A stretch of 64,000 nucleotides of DNA from Brucella pituitosa (GCF_003049685.1 NZ_PYSY02000001.1:124001-188000); one strand, 5' to 3'. Shown: positions 37,503-48,315, counted from the first letter of the stretch. The notes: generated from the sequence alone by a model not told the origin. Program-made: numbers and translations.

Positions 37503-37524
37503 GGATTTTCAAGAGGGGTTACCC

Positions 37525-38790
37525 GTGTCGCGCAGTTCTTATCTCTTCACCAGCGAATCGGTGTCCGAAGGTCATCCGGACAAGGTTTGCGACCGCATTT
37601 CCGATGAAATCGTAGACATGATTTACAAGGAGGCGCGCCGTACGGGCGTTGACCCCTGGACTGTTCGCGTTGCATGCGAAACGCTCGCCACCACCAATCG
37701 TGTGGTTATTGCCGGCGAAGTGCGTGTGCCTGAGACTTTCCTGAAGAAGAATAAGGACGGCTCTGTCGCTCACGACAAGGCTGGCCATCCGCTGATCAAT
37801 CCTTCCCGTTTCCGTTCGGCCGCCCGTAAAGCGATCCGCGAAATTGGTTATGAACAGGACGGTTTCAACTGGCGCACAGCCAAGATCGATGTGCTTCTGC
37901 ACCCACAATCCGCCGACATCGCACAGGGCGTGGACAATGCAGCCGACCGTCAGGGCGAAGAAGGCGCAGGCGATCAGGGCATCATGTTCGGCTATGCCTG
38001 CCGTGAAACCCCGGATCTTATGCCAGCTCCGATCTATTATTCGCACAAGATTCTCGAAAAGCTTGCAGAAGCCCGTCACAAGGGCGAAGGCGATCCGGGC
38101 AAGCTCGGACCTGATGCCAAGAGCCAGGTCACTGTGCGCTACGAAAACGGTAAGGCTGCTGAAGTCACGCAGATCGTTCTTTCCACACAGCATCTCGATG
38201 CAAGCTGGGATTCCAAGAAGGTCCGTTCGGTTGTCGAGCCATATATCCGCGAAGCGCTTGGCGATCTTCCAATTGCCGCAAACTGCAACTGGTACATCAA
38301 CCCAACTGGCAAGTTCGTTATTGGCGGACCGGATGGTGACGCGGGCCTGACGGGTCGCAAGATCATCGTGGATACCTATGGTGGTGCCGCTCCGCATGGT
38401 GGTGGCGCATTCTCCGGCAAGGATACGACCAAGGTTGACCGCTCAGCAGCTTATGCTGCGCGTTATCTCGCCAAGAATGTCGTTGCTGCCAATCTTGCTG
38501 ATCGCTGCACAATCCAGCTTTCCTACGCCATTGGCGTTGCCCAGCCGCTTTCGGTTTATGTCGATTTGCATGGCACCGGCAAGGTGGATGAATCGGCGGT
38601 CGAGGAAGCGTTGCGCAAGGTCATGGACCTGTCGCCAAGTGGCATCCGCAAGCATCTTGATCTTAACAAGCCTATCTATGCCAAGACTTCGTCTTACGGT
38701 CACTTTGGCCGCAAGCCAGGTCGTGACGGTTCCTTCTCCTGGGAGAAGACCGATCTCACCAAGGCATTGAAGAGCGCCCTTTCAGCTTGA
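37525..38790 (+). CDS. metK: S-adenosylmethionine synthetase
   Basis: Makes SAM from methionine and ATP; 421 residues, cytosolic tetramer. ATP-binding [17 protein letters not shown] at the N-terminus, the signature [20 protein letters not shown], and [14 protein letters not shown]. Proteins of this alphaproteobacterial type are longer than E. coli MetK by about 35 residues. The start is GTG 37525 ([12 protein letters not shown]), with AAGAGGGG six bases upstream; a TTG at 37501 lies inside a hairpin. trmB follows after ten bases, pairing SAM supply with a SAM-dependent tRNA methylase. Confidence 0.97.
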   Translation: MSRSSYLFTSESVSEGHPDKVCDRISDEIVDMIYKEARRTGVDPWTVRVACETLATTNRVVIAGEVRVPETFLKKNKDGSVAHDKAGHPLINPSRFRSAARKAIREIGYEQDGFNWRTAKIDVLLHPQSADIAQGVDNAADRQGEEGAGDQGIMFGYACRETPDLMPAPIYYSHKILEKLAEARHKGEGDPGKLGPDAKSQVTVRYENGKAAEVTQIVLSTQHLDASWDSKKVRSVVEPYIREALGDLPIAANCNWYINPTGKFVIGGPDGDAGLTGRKIIVDTYGGAAPHGGGAFSGKDTTKVDRSAAYAARYLAKNVVAANLADRCTIQLSYAIGVAQPLSVYVDLHGTGKVDESAVEEALRKVMDLSPSGIRKHLDLNKPIYAKTSSYGHFGRKPGRDGSFSWEKTDLTKALKSALSA

Positions 38791-38800
38791 TAGACCTAAA

Positions 38801-39502
38801 ATGACTGATCCTACCCACCCAGTACGAGCGGCCGGAAACTTTTTCGGCCGCCGTCATGGTAAGCCACTCCGTCCACATCAGAACAATCTGTTTGAGGATT
38901 TGCTACCGCGTCTGAAACTTGACCTCGACACGCCTGCACCACAGGACTTGAGAACCTTGTTCGATGCACCGGTCGAAAATGTGCGCATGGAGATCGGGTT
39001 CGGCGGCGGAGAGCACCTCTATCATGAGAGTGGACGCTATTCGCAGTCGGGCTTCATTGGCGTCGAGCCTTTCGTCAACGGTATGGCCAAGATGCTGGCA
39101 GCCCTTCATGAAGAAAAGCGTCGCAATCTTCGGCTTTACGATGAGGATGCAACAGAGGTTCTCGACTGGCTGCCGGAAGCTTCGCTTTCAGGAATTGATC
39201 TGTTTTATCCTGATCCATGGCACAAGCGTCGTCATTGGAAGCGTCGTTTTGTGAGTGACGCCAATCTTGATCGGTTTGCGCGTTTGCTGAAGCCGGGAGC
39301 GAAATTCCGTTTCGCTTCCGATATCGAGCATTACGTCAACTGGACGCTCCAGCATTGCAGCAGGCATCCGGCATTTGAATGGCAGGCGGAGGGACCGTCC
39401 GACTGGAACGACGCCTATGAAGGCTGGCCGGGCACACGCTACGAGGCCAAGGCTTTTCGTGAAGGACGCCGTGCGGCCTATCTGACATTCATCCGGCTTT
39501 GA
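38801..39502 (+). CDS. trmB: tRNA (guanine-N7-)-methyltransferase
   Basis: Makes m7G46 in the tRNA variable loop; 233 residues. SAM motif [13 protein letters not shown], the TrmB signature [19 protein letters not shown], and the C-terminal [20 protein letters not shown]. It starts at ATG 38801, ten bases after metK, and is probably cotranscribed with it. A terminator follows at 39578. Confidence 0.97.
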   Translation: MTDPTHPVRAAGNFFGRRHGKPLRPHQNNLFEDLLPRLKLDLDTPAPQDLRTLFDAPVENVRMEIGFGGGEHLYHESGRYSQSGFIGVEPFVNGMAKMLAALHEEKRRNLRLYDEDATEVLDWLPEASLSGIDLFYPDPWHKRRHWKRRFVSDANLDRFARLLKPGAKFRFASDIEHYVNWTLQHCSRHPAFEWQAEGPSDWNDAYEGWPGTRYEAKAFREGRRAAYLTFIRL

Positions 39503-39577
39503 AACGGAAGCAAATTGCGGCCTTGAAAAAACTCGCATCCGCTGGTATATAAGTTTCAAATTCTTGGTCGTTTGAAC

Positions 39578-39609
39578 AAGAGTGGGTCCCCCCGGTCCCG
39601 CTCTTTTTT
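39578..39609 (+). terminator. Rho-independent terminator between trmB and rimP
   Basis: 9-bp stem AAGAGTGGG (39578-39586) with CCCGCTCTT (39597-39605), one G-U pair, loop TCCCCCCGGT, then T's. It could equally act as an attenuator in the rimP-nusA-infB leader. Confidence 0.75.
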
Positions 39610-39642
39610 GTTACTTACGGCTCTGTAAAAAAGGTTTATCGG

Positions 39643-40305
39643 GTGACGGAACAGGAACAGGCAGTTGAAGCCGTGAGCGTAGATGATCGGATCATTCGCG
39701 AAACGGGCATCGATGCAAAAGTAGCAAACATCGTGGAACCGGTGATCAATACGCTGGGTTTCCGCCTTGTGCGTGTGCGCCTGTCCGGCCTTAACGGTCA
39801 GACATTGCAGATCATGGCGGAACGTCCTGATGGCACGATGACGGTTGAAGATTGCGAATTGCTGAGCCGTACCGTGGCTCCGGTTCTGGATGTCGAAGAT
39901 CCGCTTAGCGGCAAGTATCACCTGGAAATTTCGTCGCCGGGTATTGATCGCCCGATGGTTCGTAAGTCTGATTTTTCGGATTGGGCCGGACATATTGCCA
40001 AGGTCGAGACCTCTATCGTCCATGAAGGACGCAAGAAGTTTCGTGGTCGTATCGTGATCGGCGATGCGGATTCGGTCGTGATTGAAAGTGATCAGATTTC
40101 ATATGGAAATGAACCCGTTGTTCGTATTCCGTTTGATTTGATTTCGGATGCCCGTCTGGTTCTGACCGATGATCTGATCCGCGATGCGCTGCGCAAGGAC
40201 AAGGCTCTGCGTGAAGGCCGTATCCCCGGTGATGATCTCGGTGATGGCTCCAGCGATGATACGGAAGAAGCAGGTTCCGCAGAATCCGAAACGGAAAAGA
40301 AGTAA
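39643..40305 (+). CDS. rimP: Ribosome maturation factor RimP
   Basis: Assembly factor for the 30S subunit; 220 residues, longer than E. coli RimP (about 150) because of an N-terminal lead and a 35-residue acidic, Ser-rich tail ([20 protein letters not shown]). Core motifs include [40 protein letters not shown] and the signature [14 protein letters not shown]. Start codon GTG. It leads the rimP-nusA-ylxR-infB block. Confidence 0.96.
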   Translation: MTEQEQAVEAVSVDDRIIRETGIDAKVANIVEPVINTLGFRLVRVRLSGLNGQTLQIMAERPDGTMTVEDCELLSRTVAPVLDVEDPLSGKYHLEISSPGIDRPMVRKSDFSDWAGHIAKVETSIVHEGRKKFRGRIVIGDADSVVIESDQISYGNEPVVRIPFDLISDARLVLTDDLIRDALRKDKALREGRIPGDDLGDGSSDDTEEAGSAESETEKK

Positions 40306-40371
40306 GTTTCAAAGTGAGTTTCAGGCGTCCGGTTCTCGAAGAAGGTCGGATGCGTCACCAAGGAGAGACCT

Positions 40372-41982
40372 ATGGCAGTCAGTGCAAACAGGCTGGAACT
40401 TCTGCAGATCGCCGACGCGGTCGCACGCGAGAAGTCGATTGACCGCGAGATCGTTCTTGCGGCCATGGCCGATGCGATCCAGAAGGCAGCGCGTTCGCGC
40501 TACGGTCAGGAAAGCAACATCCGCGCCGACATCAACGCGAAATCCGGCGAGATCAAGCTTCAGCGTCTGCTTGAAGTTGTTGAGACTGTTGAGGACTACT
40601 CCACACAGATTTCATTGTTCACTGCACGTGATCGCAATCCCGATGCGCAGGTTGGCGATTTTATTGCTGACCAGCTGCCGCCAATGGATTTCGGCCGTAT
40701 TGCTGCCCAGTCAGCCAAGCAGGTCATCGTGCAGAAGGTGCGCGAAGCCGAGCGTGATCGTCAGTATGACGAATTCAAGGATCGCGTTGGTGAAATCGCC
40801 AACGGCACTGTCAAGCGCGTCGAATATGGCAATGTGATCGTCGATCTCGGCCGTGGCGAAGCCATCGTTCGTCGTGACGAACTGATCCCACGCGAAGCAT
40901 TCCGTTATGGTGATCGCATCCGCGCTTATGTTTACGACGTGCGTCGCGAACAGCGTGGTCCGCAGATTTTCCTCTCGCGTACCCATCCATCTTTCATGGC
41001 GAAGCTTTTCACCATGGAAGTGCCGGAAATCTATGACGGCATCATCGAAATCAAGTCGGTTGCCCGTGATCCAGGTTCGCGCGCCAAGATCGCCGTTGTA
41101 TCGCGCGATGCATCGATCGATCCGGTTGGTGCCTGTGTTGGTATGCGTGGTTCCCGCGTTCAGGCCGTTGTTGCTGAACTGCAGGGCGAAAAGATCGACA
41201 TTATTCCATGGTCGCCAGATGCGGCTTCCTTCATCGTCAACGCGCTTCAGCCTGCTGAAGTTGCAAAGGTTGTTCTCGATGAAGACGCTGAACGTATTGA
41301 AGTTGTCGTCCCGAATGACCAACTATCACTAGCAATCGGTCGTCGCGGTCAGAACGTGCGCCTTGCATCGCAGCTGACCGGCTGGGATATCGATATTCTT
41401 ACGGAAGACGAAGAATCCGAACGCCGCCAGAAGGAATTCGCTGAGCGTTCGAACCTCTTCATGGAAGCCCTCAACGTTGATGAGATGGTTGGTCAGGTTC
41501 TGGCTTCCGAAGGCTTTGCCTCCGTTGAAGAGCTCGCTTATGTCGAGCCAGGCGAAATCGCTTCTATCGACGGTTTCGATGAAGACACCGCTGGTGAAAT
41601 TCAGGAACGCGCACGCGAATTCCTGGAACGCATCGAAGGTGAGCAGGACGACCGTCGTAAGGCGCTTGGCGTTGAAGACGAACTTCGCGATCTTCCGGGC
41701 CTGACCACAGCCATGCTGGTTGCAGTTGGCGAAGATGGCGTGAAGAACATCGAAGACTTCGCTGGTTATGCCGTTGACGATCTTGTTGGCTGGCGTGAAC
41801 GCAAGGACGGTGAAACCGTTACCCATACCGGTATCCTGTCGCCATTCGATGTTTCTCGCGTCGACGCGGAACAGATGATCCTGACTGCGCGTTTGAAGGC
41901 TGGCTGGATCACGGAAGACGAGCTGGTTTCGGTTGAAACCGATGAAGATGCTGAAGCGGGCGACGAAGAAGCCGCTTCGTAA
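40372..41982 (+). CDS. nusA: Transcription termination/antitermination factor NusA
   Basis: RNA polymerase-associated factor for pausing, termination and rRNA antitermination; 536 residues. N-terminal RNAP-binding domain (1-130), S1 domain (about 135-200, GTVKRVEYGNVIVDLGRGEA), KH1 (GACVGMRGSRVQAVVAELQG) and KH2 (LAIGRRGQNVRLASQLTGWD), then two acidic C-terminal repeats from about 360 on, as in other proteobacteria with alpha-CTD-binding AR domains. It is followed by a 14-bp perfect hairpin without a U tract. Confidence 0.98.
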   Translation: MAVSANRLELLQIADAVAREKSIDREIVLAAMADAIQKAARSRYGQESNIRADINAKSGEIKLQRLLEVVETVEDYSTQISLFTARDRNPDAQVGDFIADQLPPMDFGRIAAQSAKQVIVQKVREAERDRQYDEFKDRVGEIANGTVKRVEYGNVIVDLGRGEAIVRRDELIPREAFRYGDRIRAYVYDVRREQRGPQIFLSRTHPSFMAKLFTMEVPEIYDGIIEIKSVARDPGSRAKIAVVSRDASIDPVGACVGMRGSRVQAVVAELQGEKIDIIPWSPDAASFIVNALQPAEVAKVVLDEDAERIEVVVPNDQLSLAIGRRGQNVRLASQLTGWDIDILTEDEESERRQKEFAERSNLFMEALNVDEMVGQVLASEGFASVEELAYVEPGEIASIDGFDEDTAGEIQERAREFLERIEGEQDDRRKALGVEDELRDLPGLTTAMLVAVGEDGVKNIEDFAGYAVDDLVGWRERKDGETVTHTGILSPFDVSRVDAEQMILTARLKAGWITEDELVSVETDEDAEAGDEEAAS

Positions 41983-41999
41983 AGTATCCGAACACAATG

Positions 42000-42031
42000 C
42001 TTTTGCGCCCGGAGCGATCCGGGCGCAAAAG
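42000..42031. terminator. 14-bp perfect hairpin after nusA
   Basis: CTTTTGCGCCCGGA (42000-42013), loop GCGA, TCCGGGCGCAAAAG (42018-42031). No U tract follows, so readthrough into ylxR-infB or RNA processing is more likely than full termination. Confidence 0.6.
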
Positions 42032-42176
42032 TTGCTGTTTCAGAGTTTCATGTTGAGAAGTGGCGTAAGCTCTGCTAGGCCGCTGCCAGATTTGTAATTG
42101 AGTTGATGGCGGTCGATGGCAAAGCCCGGCCTGACTTGGAGTTGCACCTGGCTTGGAGTTGCGTGTGGAGCAGGAT

Positions 42177-42767
42177 ATGAATGACAGAACCTGTATCGTC
42201 ACGCGCGAAAGCGGTTCTGCTGATGACCTGATCCGTTTTGTGGCAGGTCCCGATGGCTCGGTTGTGCCGGACCTCAAGCGAAACCTGCCGGGCAGGGGCT
42301 GTTGGGTCAAGGCAGAACGGCGTCTGGTCGATGAAGCCGTCAAGCGCAAGCTTTTTGCGCGGGCGCTGAAGGAAGGCGTAACGCCACAGGCGGATCTTGG
42401 CGCGCTGGTTGACCAGCTGCTGACGAAATCCGCACTCGGCAGTCTGGCCCTGGCGCGCAAGGCGGGCGCTGTGGTGTCTGGTTCGACTAAAGTGGATCAG
42501 GCGATCCGCTCGGGCGCTGCGGCACTTGTGCTACATGCTCAGGAAGCGGCCTCCGATGGGGTTCGCAAGCTTGATCAGGCCCGCCGCGTGGTTGTGCATA
42601 TGGATGGCCCCGAAATCCCGGCCTTCTCTCTTTTCAAAGGAGAAGAAATGGATTTGGCATTTGGGGGGGGAAATGTGATACATGCAGCCGTGCTCGACGG
42701 AAAGGCATCCGTCGGGGTGGTGCAAAGGGTGCTTTTATTGCATCGCTATCGTGGTGAAAGCCACTAG
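42177..42767 (+). CDS. YlxR-L7Ae fusion RNA-binding protein
   Basis: 196 residues in two parts. The N-terminal YlxR (DUF448) domain, about 1-75, has RTCIVTRESGSADDLIRFVA and the conserved LPGRGCWVKAERRLVDEA. The C-terminal part, from about 85, is an L7Ae/L30e-like RNA-binding domain (LGSLALARKAGAVVSGSTKV, then AIRSGAAALVLHAQEAA). In Firmicutes these are two separate genes (ylxR, ylxQ) between nusA and infB; the fusion is usual in alphaproteobacteria. The start chosen is ATG 42177 (MNDRTCIVTRE); GTG 42165 is an alternative. Confidence 0.9.
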   Translation: MNDRTCIVTRESGSADDLIRFVAGPDGSVVPDLKRNLPGRGCWVKAERRLVDEAVKRKLFARALKEGVTPQADLGALVDQLLTKSALGSLALARKAGAVVSGSTKVDQAIRSGAAALVLHAQEAASDGVRKLDQARRVVVHMDGPEIPAFSLFKGEEMDLAFGGGNVIHAAVLDGKASVGVVQRVLLLHRYRGESH

Positions 42768-43141
42768 CGCAGTTTTAGGAAAAGTGGGAACCGGTTTCCC
42801 GTTTGAAGCTGCGTCAACAAAACTGTCGCGGAAAGGCGGTTGCCGGTTTCCGATCACGACAGTGAAGAAATAGGGTTTAAAGCGCGTGATCCTCAGGGTT
42901 GCATGAGCGCTTTATGAAATTGAAACGGCAGTCCGACACTGCTGTGGTATAAATTAGTAGAGCGGTTCTCTTAATCCCGGGAAGACGGGATCCGCTCTGG
43001 AGCATGAAACGGATACTCGGCTTGGTTGCCGGGCTGGATCATGCACTGAAGTGGATGACTGGAGCATTATTCAAAATGATCTGATCTGATTGGATACTGC
43101 TCGAGTAAAGCGGCTGAAGCTGCGAAGGAAACGGAAACGTA
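42768..43141. other. 374-bp leader region of infB
   Basis: It contains a type D repeat at 42777-42820 (GAAAAGTGGGAACCGGTTTC) and no supportable ORF. The rest is unusually long for a gap inside the nusA-infB block and may hold an infB promoter or leader; no clear element is recognised. Confidence 0.5.
42777..42820. repeat. Mosaic palindromic repeat locus 8 (type D)
   Basis: Core AGTGGGAACCGGTTTCCC, identical over most of its length to the core of locus 9 at 46242. Confidence 0.7.
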
Positions 43142-46090
43142 ATGAGCGATAAAACAAACGACGACAAGACGCTGAGCGTCAACTCCAAGAAGACGCTGAC
43201 CATCAAGCGGCCAGGCGTTGAGCAGAGCACCGTGCGCCAGAATTTCAGCCACGGCCGCACGAAGGCTGTCGTCGTTGAAACTAAGAAGCGCAAGTTCTCA
43301 CGGCCTGATGAGAAGCCTGAAGTGGAAGCAGCGGCACCAAAGCCTGTAGCTGCATCTGCTCCGGCAACTCCCGCAGCTGTAGCTCCACAGGCACCCGCAC
43401 CAGCAGCGACGCCTGCACCTGTTGCAACACCTGCACCAGCCGCTCCTGTAGCTGCAACGCCACAGGCACCTGCACCAGCGGCGACGCCTGCACCACAGCA
43501 GCCCAAGGCTCCTGTGGCAGCGGCACCGGCAGCTCCTGTAGCAGCGCCGCCCGTAACAACGCCTCGGCCGCATGTTGCACAGCAGCAGCCGCGTAACCAG
43601 CAGCGCTCCGGCCAGCAGCAGCGTCCACGCCAGTCTGATCGCTCCGGCATGGTGCTGAATACGCTCTCGCGTTCCGAAATGGATGCACGTCGCCGCGCGC
43701 TTGAAGAAGCGCAGGTTCGTGACGCTGCTGATCGCGTTCGCGCTGCTGAAGAAGCCAAGCGCCGCGCCGAAGAAGATGCACGTCGCGCCAAGGAACGTGA
43801 AGAATCCGCTCGCCGTCAGGCAGAGGAAGAAGCACGTCTGAAGTCGGAAGCAGAAGCCAAGGCGCGTGCCGAAGCGGAAGCAAACAAGCGTATGCCGCAG
43901 TCGGAAGGCCGTTCGGAACAGCGTGGCGATTCCCGTCCTGCACCGCAGGGTGGTCGTCCGCAGCATTCGGGTCGTCCTCCACAGGGTGGTCGTCCGCAGC
44001 AGAATGCACGTCCGGCAGCACCTGCGATTGCCGATGTTATTCCAACAGCCAACAAGCCGCTTCCACAGAGCCAGCTGCGCAAGCCGGGTGGAGCCGCCGG
44101 TGACGACGATGATCGTCGTGGCGGTGGCCTGAGTGCCGCGCGTCGCGGTGCACCGGCAAAGCCGGAAGTCCGTGCGCCAAAGGTTACCAAGACCGAAGAC
44201 GATCGTCGTCGTGGCAAGCTGACAATCTCCAGCAATCTGGAAGATGAAGGTCGTTCGCGTTCGCTGTCGGCAATGCGTCGCCGTCAGGAAAAGTTCAAGC
44301 GTTCGCAGATGCAGGAAACCCGCGAGAAGATTTCTCGTGAAGTGACCGTGCCTGAAACCATTACGCTTCAGGAACTCGCACAGCGTATGGCTGAGCGTTC
44401 TGTGGACATCATCAAGTACCTGATGAAGCAGGGCCAGATGATGAAGCCGGGCGATGTGATCGATGCCGATATGGCGCAGCTGATTGCTGAAGAATTCGGC
44501 CATACAGTCAAGCGCGTTGCAGAATCCGACGTTGAAGAAGGCATCTTCAACGTGGCGGATGATCAGGCAGCACTCGTGTCGCGTCCTCCTGTCGTTACCA
44601 TCATGGGTCACGTTGACCACGGCAAGACCTCGCTTCTCGATGCGATCCGTCAGGCCAATGTGGTATCGGGTGAAGCTGGTGGCATCACGCAGCATATCGG
44701 TGCTTATCAGGTCGAACAGAACGGCCATAAGATTACCTTCATCGATACGCCGGGCCACGCTGCATTTACCGCAATGCGTGCCCGTGGTGCGCAGGCAACC
44801 GACATCGCCATTCTGGTGGTCGCAGCCGACGACAGCGTCATGCCGCAGACGATTGAATCGATCAATCATGCCAAGGCCGCAGGCGTTCCGATCATTGTTG
44901 CAATCAACAAGATCGACAAGCCGGAAGCCGATGCGCAGAAGGTTCGCACACAGCTGCTCCAGCACGATGTTTTCGTCGAAACCATGGGCGGTGAAGTGCT
45001 CGATGTCGAAGTTTCGGCCAAGAAGAAACTGAACCTCGACAAGCTGCTTGAAGCCGTTCTGTTGCAGGCTGAAATTCTTGACCTCAAGGCTGATCCGACA
45101 CGTACGGCTGAAGGCGTCGTCATCGAAGCTCAGCTTGATCGTGGCCGTGGTTCGGTCGCAACCGTTCTGGTTCAGAAGGGTACATTGCGTCCGGGCGATA
45201 TCATTGCTGCCGGTAATGAATGGGGCCGTGTGCGCGCTCTGGTCAACGACCATGGCGAACATGTGAAAGAAGCCGGTCCTGCAATGCCGGTCGAAGTCCT
45301 CGGTCTGCAGGGCACGCCACAGGCTGGTGATCGTTTTGCAGTCGTTGCCAATGAAGCCAAGGCTCGTGAAATTGCCGAATATCGTCAGCGTCTTGCTCGC
45401 GATAAGGCCGTTGCACGCCAGACTGGTCAGCGTGGCTCGCTTGAGCAGATGATGAACCAGCTTCAGGTGACCGGCACGAAGGAATTCCCGCTTGTCATCA
45501 AGGGTGACGTGCAGGGTTCGGTCGAAGCGATTATTACGGCTCTCGAAAAGCTCGGCACCGACGAAGTGCGTGCGCGTATCGTTCATTCGGGCGCAGGCGG
45601 CATCACGGAAAGCGACGTGTCGCTGGCTGAAGCTTCCAATGCGGCGATCATCGGCTTCAACGTTCGTGCCAACAAGCAGGCACGCGATGCAGCCGATCAG
45701 CAGGGCACGGAAATCCGCTACTACAACATCATTTACGATCTGATCGAAGATGTTAAGGCAGCGATGTCGGGTCTCCTGTCGCCAGAACGTCGTGAAACCT
45801 TCATTGGTAATGCTGAGATTCTCGAAGTCTTCAACATCACCAAGGTTGGTAAGGTTGCCGGTTGCCGTGTCGTTGATGGCAAGGTTGAACGTGGTGCAGG
45901 CGTCCGCCTCATCCGTGACAACGTGGTTATCCACGAAGGCAAGCTCAAGACACTCAAGCGTTTCAAGGACGAAGTCTCGGAAGTGCCGATGGGTCAGGAA
46001 TGCGGTATGGCGTTCGAAAACTACGACGACATCCGTGCAGGCGATACGATCGAAGCGTTCCGCGTCGAACACATTACGCGTACGCTGTAA
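43142..46090 (+). CDS. infB: Translation initiation factor IF-2
   Basis: GTPase that places initiator tRNA on the 30S subunit; 982 residues. A conserved short N-terminal motif ([20 protein letters not shown]) is followed by an Ala/Pro/Thr low-complexity stretch at about 58-145, an Arg/Glu/Ala-rich coiled coil at about 180-250, and an Arg/Gly/Gln/Pro region. The second IF2_N domain precedes the G domain: G1 GHVDHGKTS from residue 489, DTPGHAAF (G3) and NKIDKPEAD (G4). Domains II, III and IV follow. Terminator directly after. The long reverse-strand frame across it is a shadow. Confidence 0.98.
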   Translation: MSDKTNDDKTLSVNSKKTLTIKRPGVEQSTVRQNFSHGRTKAVVVETKKRKFSRPDEKPEVEAAAPKPVAASAPATPAAVAPQAPAPAATPAPVATPAPAAPVAATPQAPAPAATPAPQQPKAPVAAAPAAPVAAPPVTTPRPHVAQQQPRNQQRSGQQQRPRQSDRSGMVLNTLSRSEMDARRRALEEAQVRDAADRVRAAEEAKRRAEEDARRAKEREESARRQAEEEARLKSEAEAKARAEAEANKRMPQSEGRSEQRGDSRPAPQGGRPQHSGRPPQGGRPQQNARPAAPAIADVIPTANKPLPQSQLRKPGGAAGDDDDRRGGGLSAARRGAPAKPEVRAPKVTKTEDDRRRGKLTISSNLEDEGRSRSLSAMRRRQEKFKRSQMQETREKISREVTVPETITLQELAQRMAERSVDIIKYLMKQGQMMKPGDVIDADMAQLIAEEFGHTVKRVAESDVEEGIFNVADDQAALVSRPPVVTIMGHVDHGKTSLLDAIRQANVVSGEAGGITQHIGAYQVEQNGHKITFIDTPGHAAFTAMRARGAQATDIAILVVAADDSVMPQTIESINHAKAAGVPIIVAINKIDKPEADAQKVRTQLLQHDVFVETMGGEVLDVEVSAKKKLNLDKLLEAVLLQAEILDLKADPTRTAEGVVIEAQLDRGRGSVATVLVQKGTLRPGDIIAAGNEWGRVRALVNDHGEHVKEAGPAMPVEVLGLQGTPQAGDRFAVVANEAKAREIAEYRQRLARDKAVARQTGQRGSLEQMMNQLQVTGTKEFPLVIKGDVQGSVEAIITALEKLGTDEVRARIVHSGAGGITESDVSLAEASNAAIIGFNVRANKQARDAADQQGTEIRYYNIIYDLIEDVKAAMSGLLSPERRETFIGNAEILEVFNITKVGKVAGCRVVDGKVERGAGVRLIRDNVVIHEGKLKTLKRFKDEVSEVPMGQECGMAFENYDDIRAGDTIEAFRVEHITRTL

Positions 46091-46101
46091 TCTCTTAAAT
46101 A

Positions 46102-46134
46102 CCGGGCCGTCCTCGATTGGACGGTCCGGCTTTT
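46102..46134 (+). terminator. Rho-independent terminator after infB
   Basis: 11-bp stem CCGGGCCGTCC (46102-46112) with GGACGGTCCGG (46119-46129), one G-U pair, loop TCGATT, then CTTTT. Confidence 0.8.
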
Positions 46135-46241
46135 CATTGCCCGGTTCCGAGGGTCTGACTCCCATCTGAATTGTGGTAAATTGAACCTATCAATTTGTAG
46201 TCATTTCATCGGTCAGCCCTTGGGGTTGAATGCCGCTTAGA

Positions 46242-46342
46242 GCACATCCCGAAAAGTGGGAACCGGTTTTCGGAACAAGATGTGCGTTAAAACAAAAAGA
46301 TAGAGCATTTCTTTTGATTCAATCAAAAATGGAAATGCTCTA
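46242..46342. repeat. Mosaic palindromic repeat locus 9 (type D plus type C), in the infB-rbfA gap
   Basis: Type D unit 46242-46285: GCACATC and GATGTGC ends around CCCGAAAAGTGGGAACCGGT and TTTCGG. Type C-like unit 46301-46342: TAGAGCATTTC and GAAATGCTCTA around the palindrome TTTTGATTCAATCAAAA. It ends only 26 bp before rbfA. Confidence 0.85.
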
Positions 46343-46367
46343 GTCACTGTTTATCGAGGATAAAATT

Positions 46368-46832
46368 ATGGCACGTTCTCCGGACCCGAAAGGCTCGGGC
46401 GGTCTTTCCCAGCGACAGCTCCGCGTCGGCGAGCAGGTACGTCACGCGTTGGCACAAGTCCTTCAGCGCGGGGAAATCCGCGATGATCTGATCGAGCGCA
46501 CCGTTATTTCCGTGTCGGAAGTGCGTATGTCGCCTGATCTGAAAATCGCAACCTGTTTCATTACGCCACTCGGCAGCACTGATGCGCAGGCTGTCATCAA
46601 GGCGCTGGCGGCGAATGCGAAATTCATTCGCGGACGCATTGCACCAAGCTTGAGCCAGATGAAATACATGCCGGAGTTCCGCTTCCGGGCAGATACCAGC
46701 TTTGACAATTTTTCCAAGATTGATGCGCTTCTGCGCTCGCCGGAAGTGGCACGCGATCTTGGACGAGACAATGAAGAAGCCGATAATACAGATGGTGAAG
46801 CCGACGACGCTTCCCGCAATGGAGACGCATAA
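46368..46832 (+). CDS. rbfA: Ribosome-binding factor A
   Basis: Cold-shock-type 30S maturation factor with a KH-like fold; 154 residues. Family markers are [40 protein letters not shown] and [20 protein letters not shown]. An acidic C-terminal tail ([14 protein letters not shown]) extends past the E. coli length. truB begins three bases after its stop. Confidence 0.97.
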   Translation: MARSPDPKGSGGLSQRQLRVGEQVRHALAQVLQRGEIRDDLIERTVISVSEVRMSPDLKIATCFITPLGSTDAQAVIKALAANAKFIRGRIAPSLSQMKYMPEFRFRADTSFDNFSKIDALLRSPEVARDLGRDNEEADNTDGEADDASRNGDA

Positions 46833-46835
46833 AGC

Positions 46836-47831
46836 ATGGCAAGACGGGGCAAGAAAAAAGGCCGTCCGGTTTCTGGCTGGGTCATTTTTGACAAGCCGAA
46901 AGGTATGGGATCGACCGAAGCGGTCTCGAAGATCAAGTGGCTTTTCAACGCTGAAAAGGCCGGTCATGCTGGCACACTTGATCCGCTTGCTTCCGGCATG
47001 TTGCCAATTGCACTGGGTGAAGCCACCAAGACCGTGCCTTATGTCATGGACGGCACCAAGGTTTATCGTTTCACGGTAACCTGGGGTGAAGAGCGCTCCA
47101 CCGACGATCTGGAAGGTGTTGCTACCAAGAACTCCGACAATCGCCCGTCGCGGACAGATGTCGAAGCCTTGCTGCCAAACTATACCGGCGTTATTTCACA
47201 GATTCCGCCGCAGTTCTCAGCCATCAAGATTGCAGGCGAACGTGCCTATGATCTGGCTCGTGAAGGCGAAACGGTGGAAATTCCGGCGCGTGAAGTCGAA
47301 ATCGACCGTCTGGAAATCGTCGAGTTTCCGGACGAAAACCGCACCGAATTTGAAGTTGAATGCTCCAAGGGCACTTATGTTCGCTCGCTTGCACGCGATA
47401 TGGGCCGCGATCTTGGCTGTTACGGTCATATTTCTGATCTGCGCCGCATCGAAGTGGCTCCCTTTACCGAAGAGGATCTGGTGACGCTGGCAGAGCTTGA
47501 AGAAGTCTGGCCCCCGCTTCCACCCAAGAAGGAAGAGAGCGAAGCTGACGCTGAGGCGGAGGTTGTTGAGCAGTCGGCACCGCGCCGCGATTTCTCCGCC
47601 CTTGATGCGCTTGTCATCGATACGGGTGCTGCCCTTGATTGCCTGCCGCAGGTTCCATTGTCTGATGATCAGGCGCAACGCGTGCGTCTTGGCAATCCTG
47701 TGATCATTCGTGGCCGCGATGCTCCGCTTGAAGCGGACGAGGCTTGTGTGACATCGCATGGCAAATTGCTTGCGATCGGTTATATTGAGCATGGTCAGTT
47801 CAAGCCAAAGCGTGTTTTCACAGGGCGCTAA
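46836..47831 (+). CDS. truB: tRNA pseudouridine-55 synthase
   Basis: Forms pseudouridine 55 in the tRNA T loop; 331 residues. Catalytic Asp49 in [17 protein letters not shown], plus [17 protein letters not shown] and [21 protein letters not shown] charged insert, [17 protein letters not shown], near residues 228-244 is linker-like and precedes the C-terminal domain. It is tightly linked to rbfA, as in most bacteria. Confidence 0.97.
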   Translation: MARRGKKKGRPVSGWVIFDKPKGMGSTEAVSKIKWLFNAEKAGHAGTLDPLASGMLPIALGEATKTVPYVMDGTKVYRFTVTWGEERSTDDLEGVATKNSDNRPSRTDVEALLPNYTGVISQIPPQFSAIKIAGERAYDLAREGETVEIPAREVEIDRLEIVEFPDENRTEFEVECSKGTYVRSLARDMGRDLGCYGHISDLRRIEVAPFTEEDLVTLAELEEVWPPLPPKKEESEADAEAEVVEQSAPRRDFSALDALVIDTGAALDCLPQVPLSDDQAQRVRLGNPVIIRGRDAPLEADEACVTSHGKLLAIGYIEHGQFKPKRVFTGR

Positions 47832-47838
47832 ATTAACT

Positions 47839-47884
47839 GCAATAATACCGGTGCTGAATTGATGCTGGTATTATTGCCGTTTTT
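47839..47884 (+). terminator. Terminator after truB
   Basis: 11-bp stem GCAATAATACC (47839-47849) with GGTATTATTGC (47867-47877) and a 17-base loop, then CGTTTTT. Confidence 0.75.
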
Positions 47885-48002
47885 GCACTATATGCCCCAT
47901 CAGCGATCGCACAAAATATGTGTCTGATCGTGTAAATGGCCCGCGCTGGACGACATCCCGGCCTGGGCGTCTCTTTTTCCTCTCATCAAGAAAGGGTGTA
48001 CG

Positions 48003-48272
48003 ATGTCGATTACTGCTGAGCGCAAGCAAGCACTTATCAAGGAATACGCCACCAAGGAAGGCGATACCGGTTCTCCTGAAGTACAGGTTGCCGTTCTTTC
48101 CGAGCGTATTGCTAACCTTACAGATCATTTCAAGGGCCACAAGAATGACAATCATTCGCGTCGCGGCCTTCTGAAGCTGGTTTCGCAGCGTCGTCGTCTT
48201 CTTGACTATGTCAAGGGCATCGACCAGGCACGTTACCAGGCGCTGATCGGCCGTCTCGGCCTGCGCCGCTAA
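48003..48272 (+). CDS. rpsO: 30S ribosomal protein S15
   Basis: Primary 16S rRNA-binding protein of the 30S platform; 89 residues, the invariant length. Conserved [20 protein letters not shown] and [20 protein letters not shown] are intact. In E. coli S15 represses its own mRNA through a leader pseudoknot; whether the 118 bp before this gene folds likewise I cannot tell. pnp follows after a repeat-filled gap, preserving the rpsO-pnp order. Confidence 0.99.
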   Translation: MSITAERKQALIKEYATKEGDTGSPEVQVAVLSERIANLTDHFKGHKNDNHSRRGLLKLVSQRRRLLDYVKGIDQARYQALIGRLGLRR

Positions 48273-48281
48273 CGGTAAAAT

Positions 48282-48315
48282 CGGGCGACGTCTCAAAACG
48301 TCGCCCGTTTGATTT
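48282..48315 (+). terminator. Rho-independent terminator after rpsO
   Basis: 10-bp stem CGGGCGACGT (48282-48291) with ACGTCGCCCG (48298-48307), loop CTCAAA, then TTTGATTT. Confidence 0.85.

Noticed and set aside
37231..37524. SAM riboswitch before metK
   Set aside because: I could not match the known SAM-I, SAM-II or SAM/SAH layouts; only two simple hairpins are visible.
43298..46165. 955-residue open frame antisense to infB
   Set aside because: It mirrors the codon-biased infB frame, has no family features or ribosome binding site, and is rich in odd Cys/His runs typical of a shadow.
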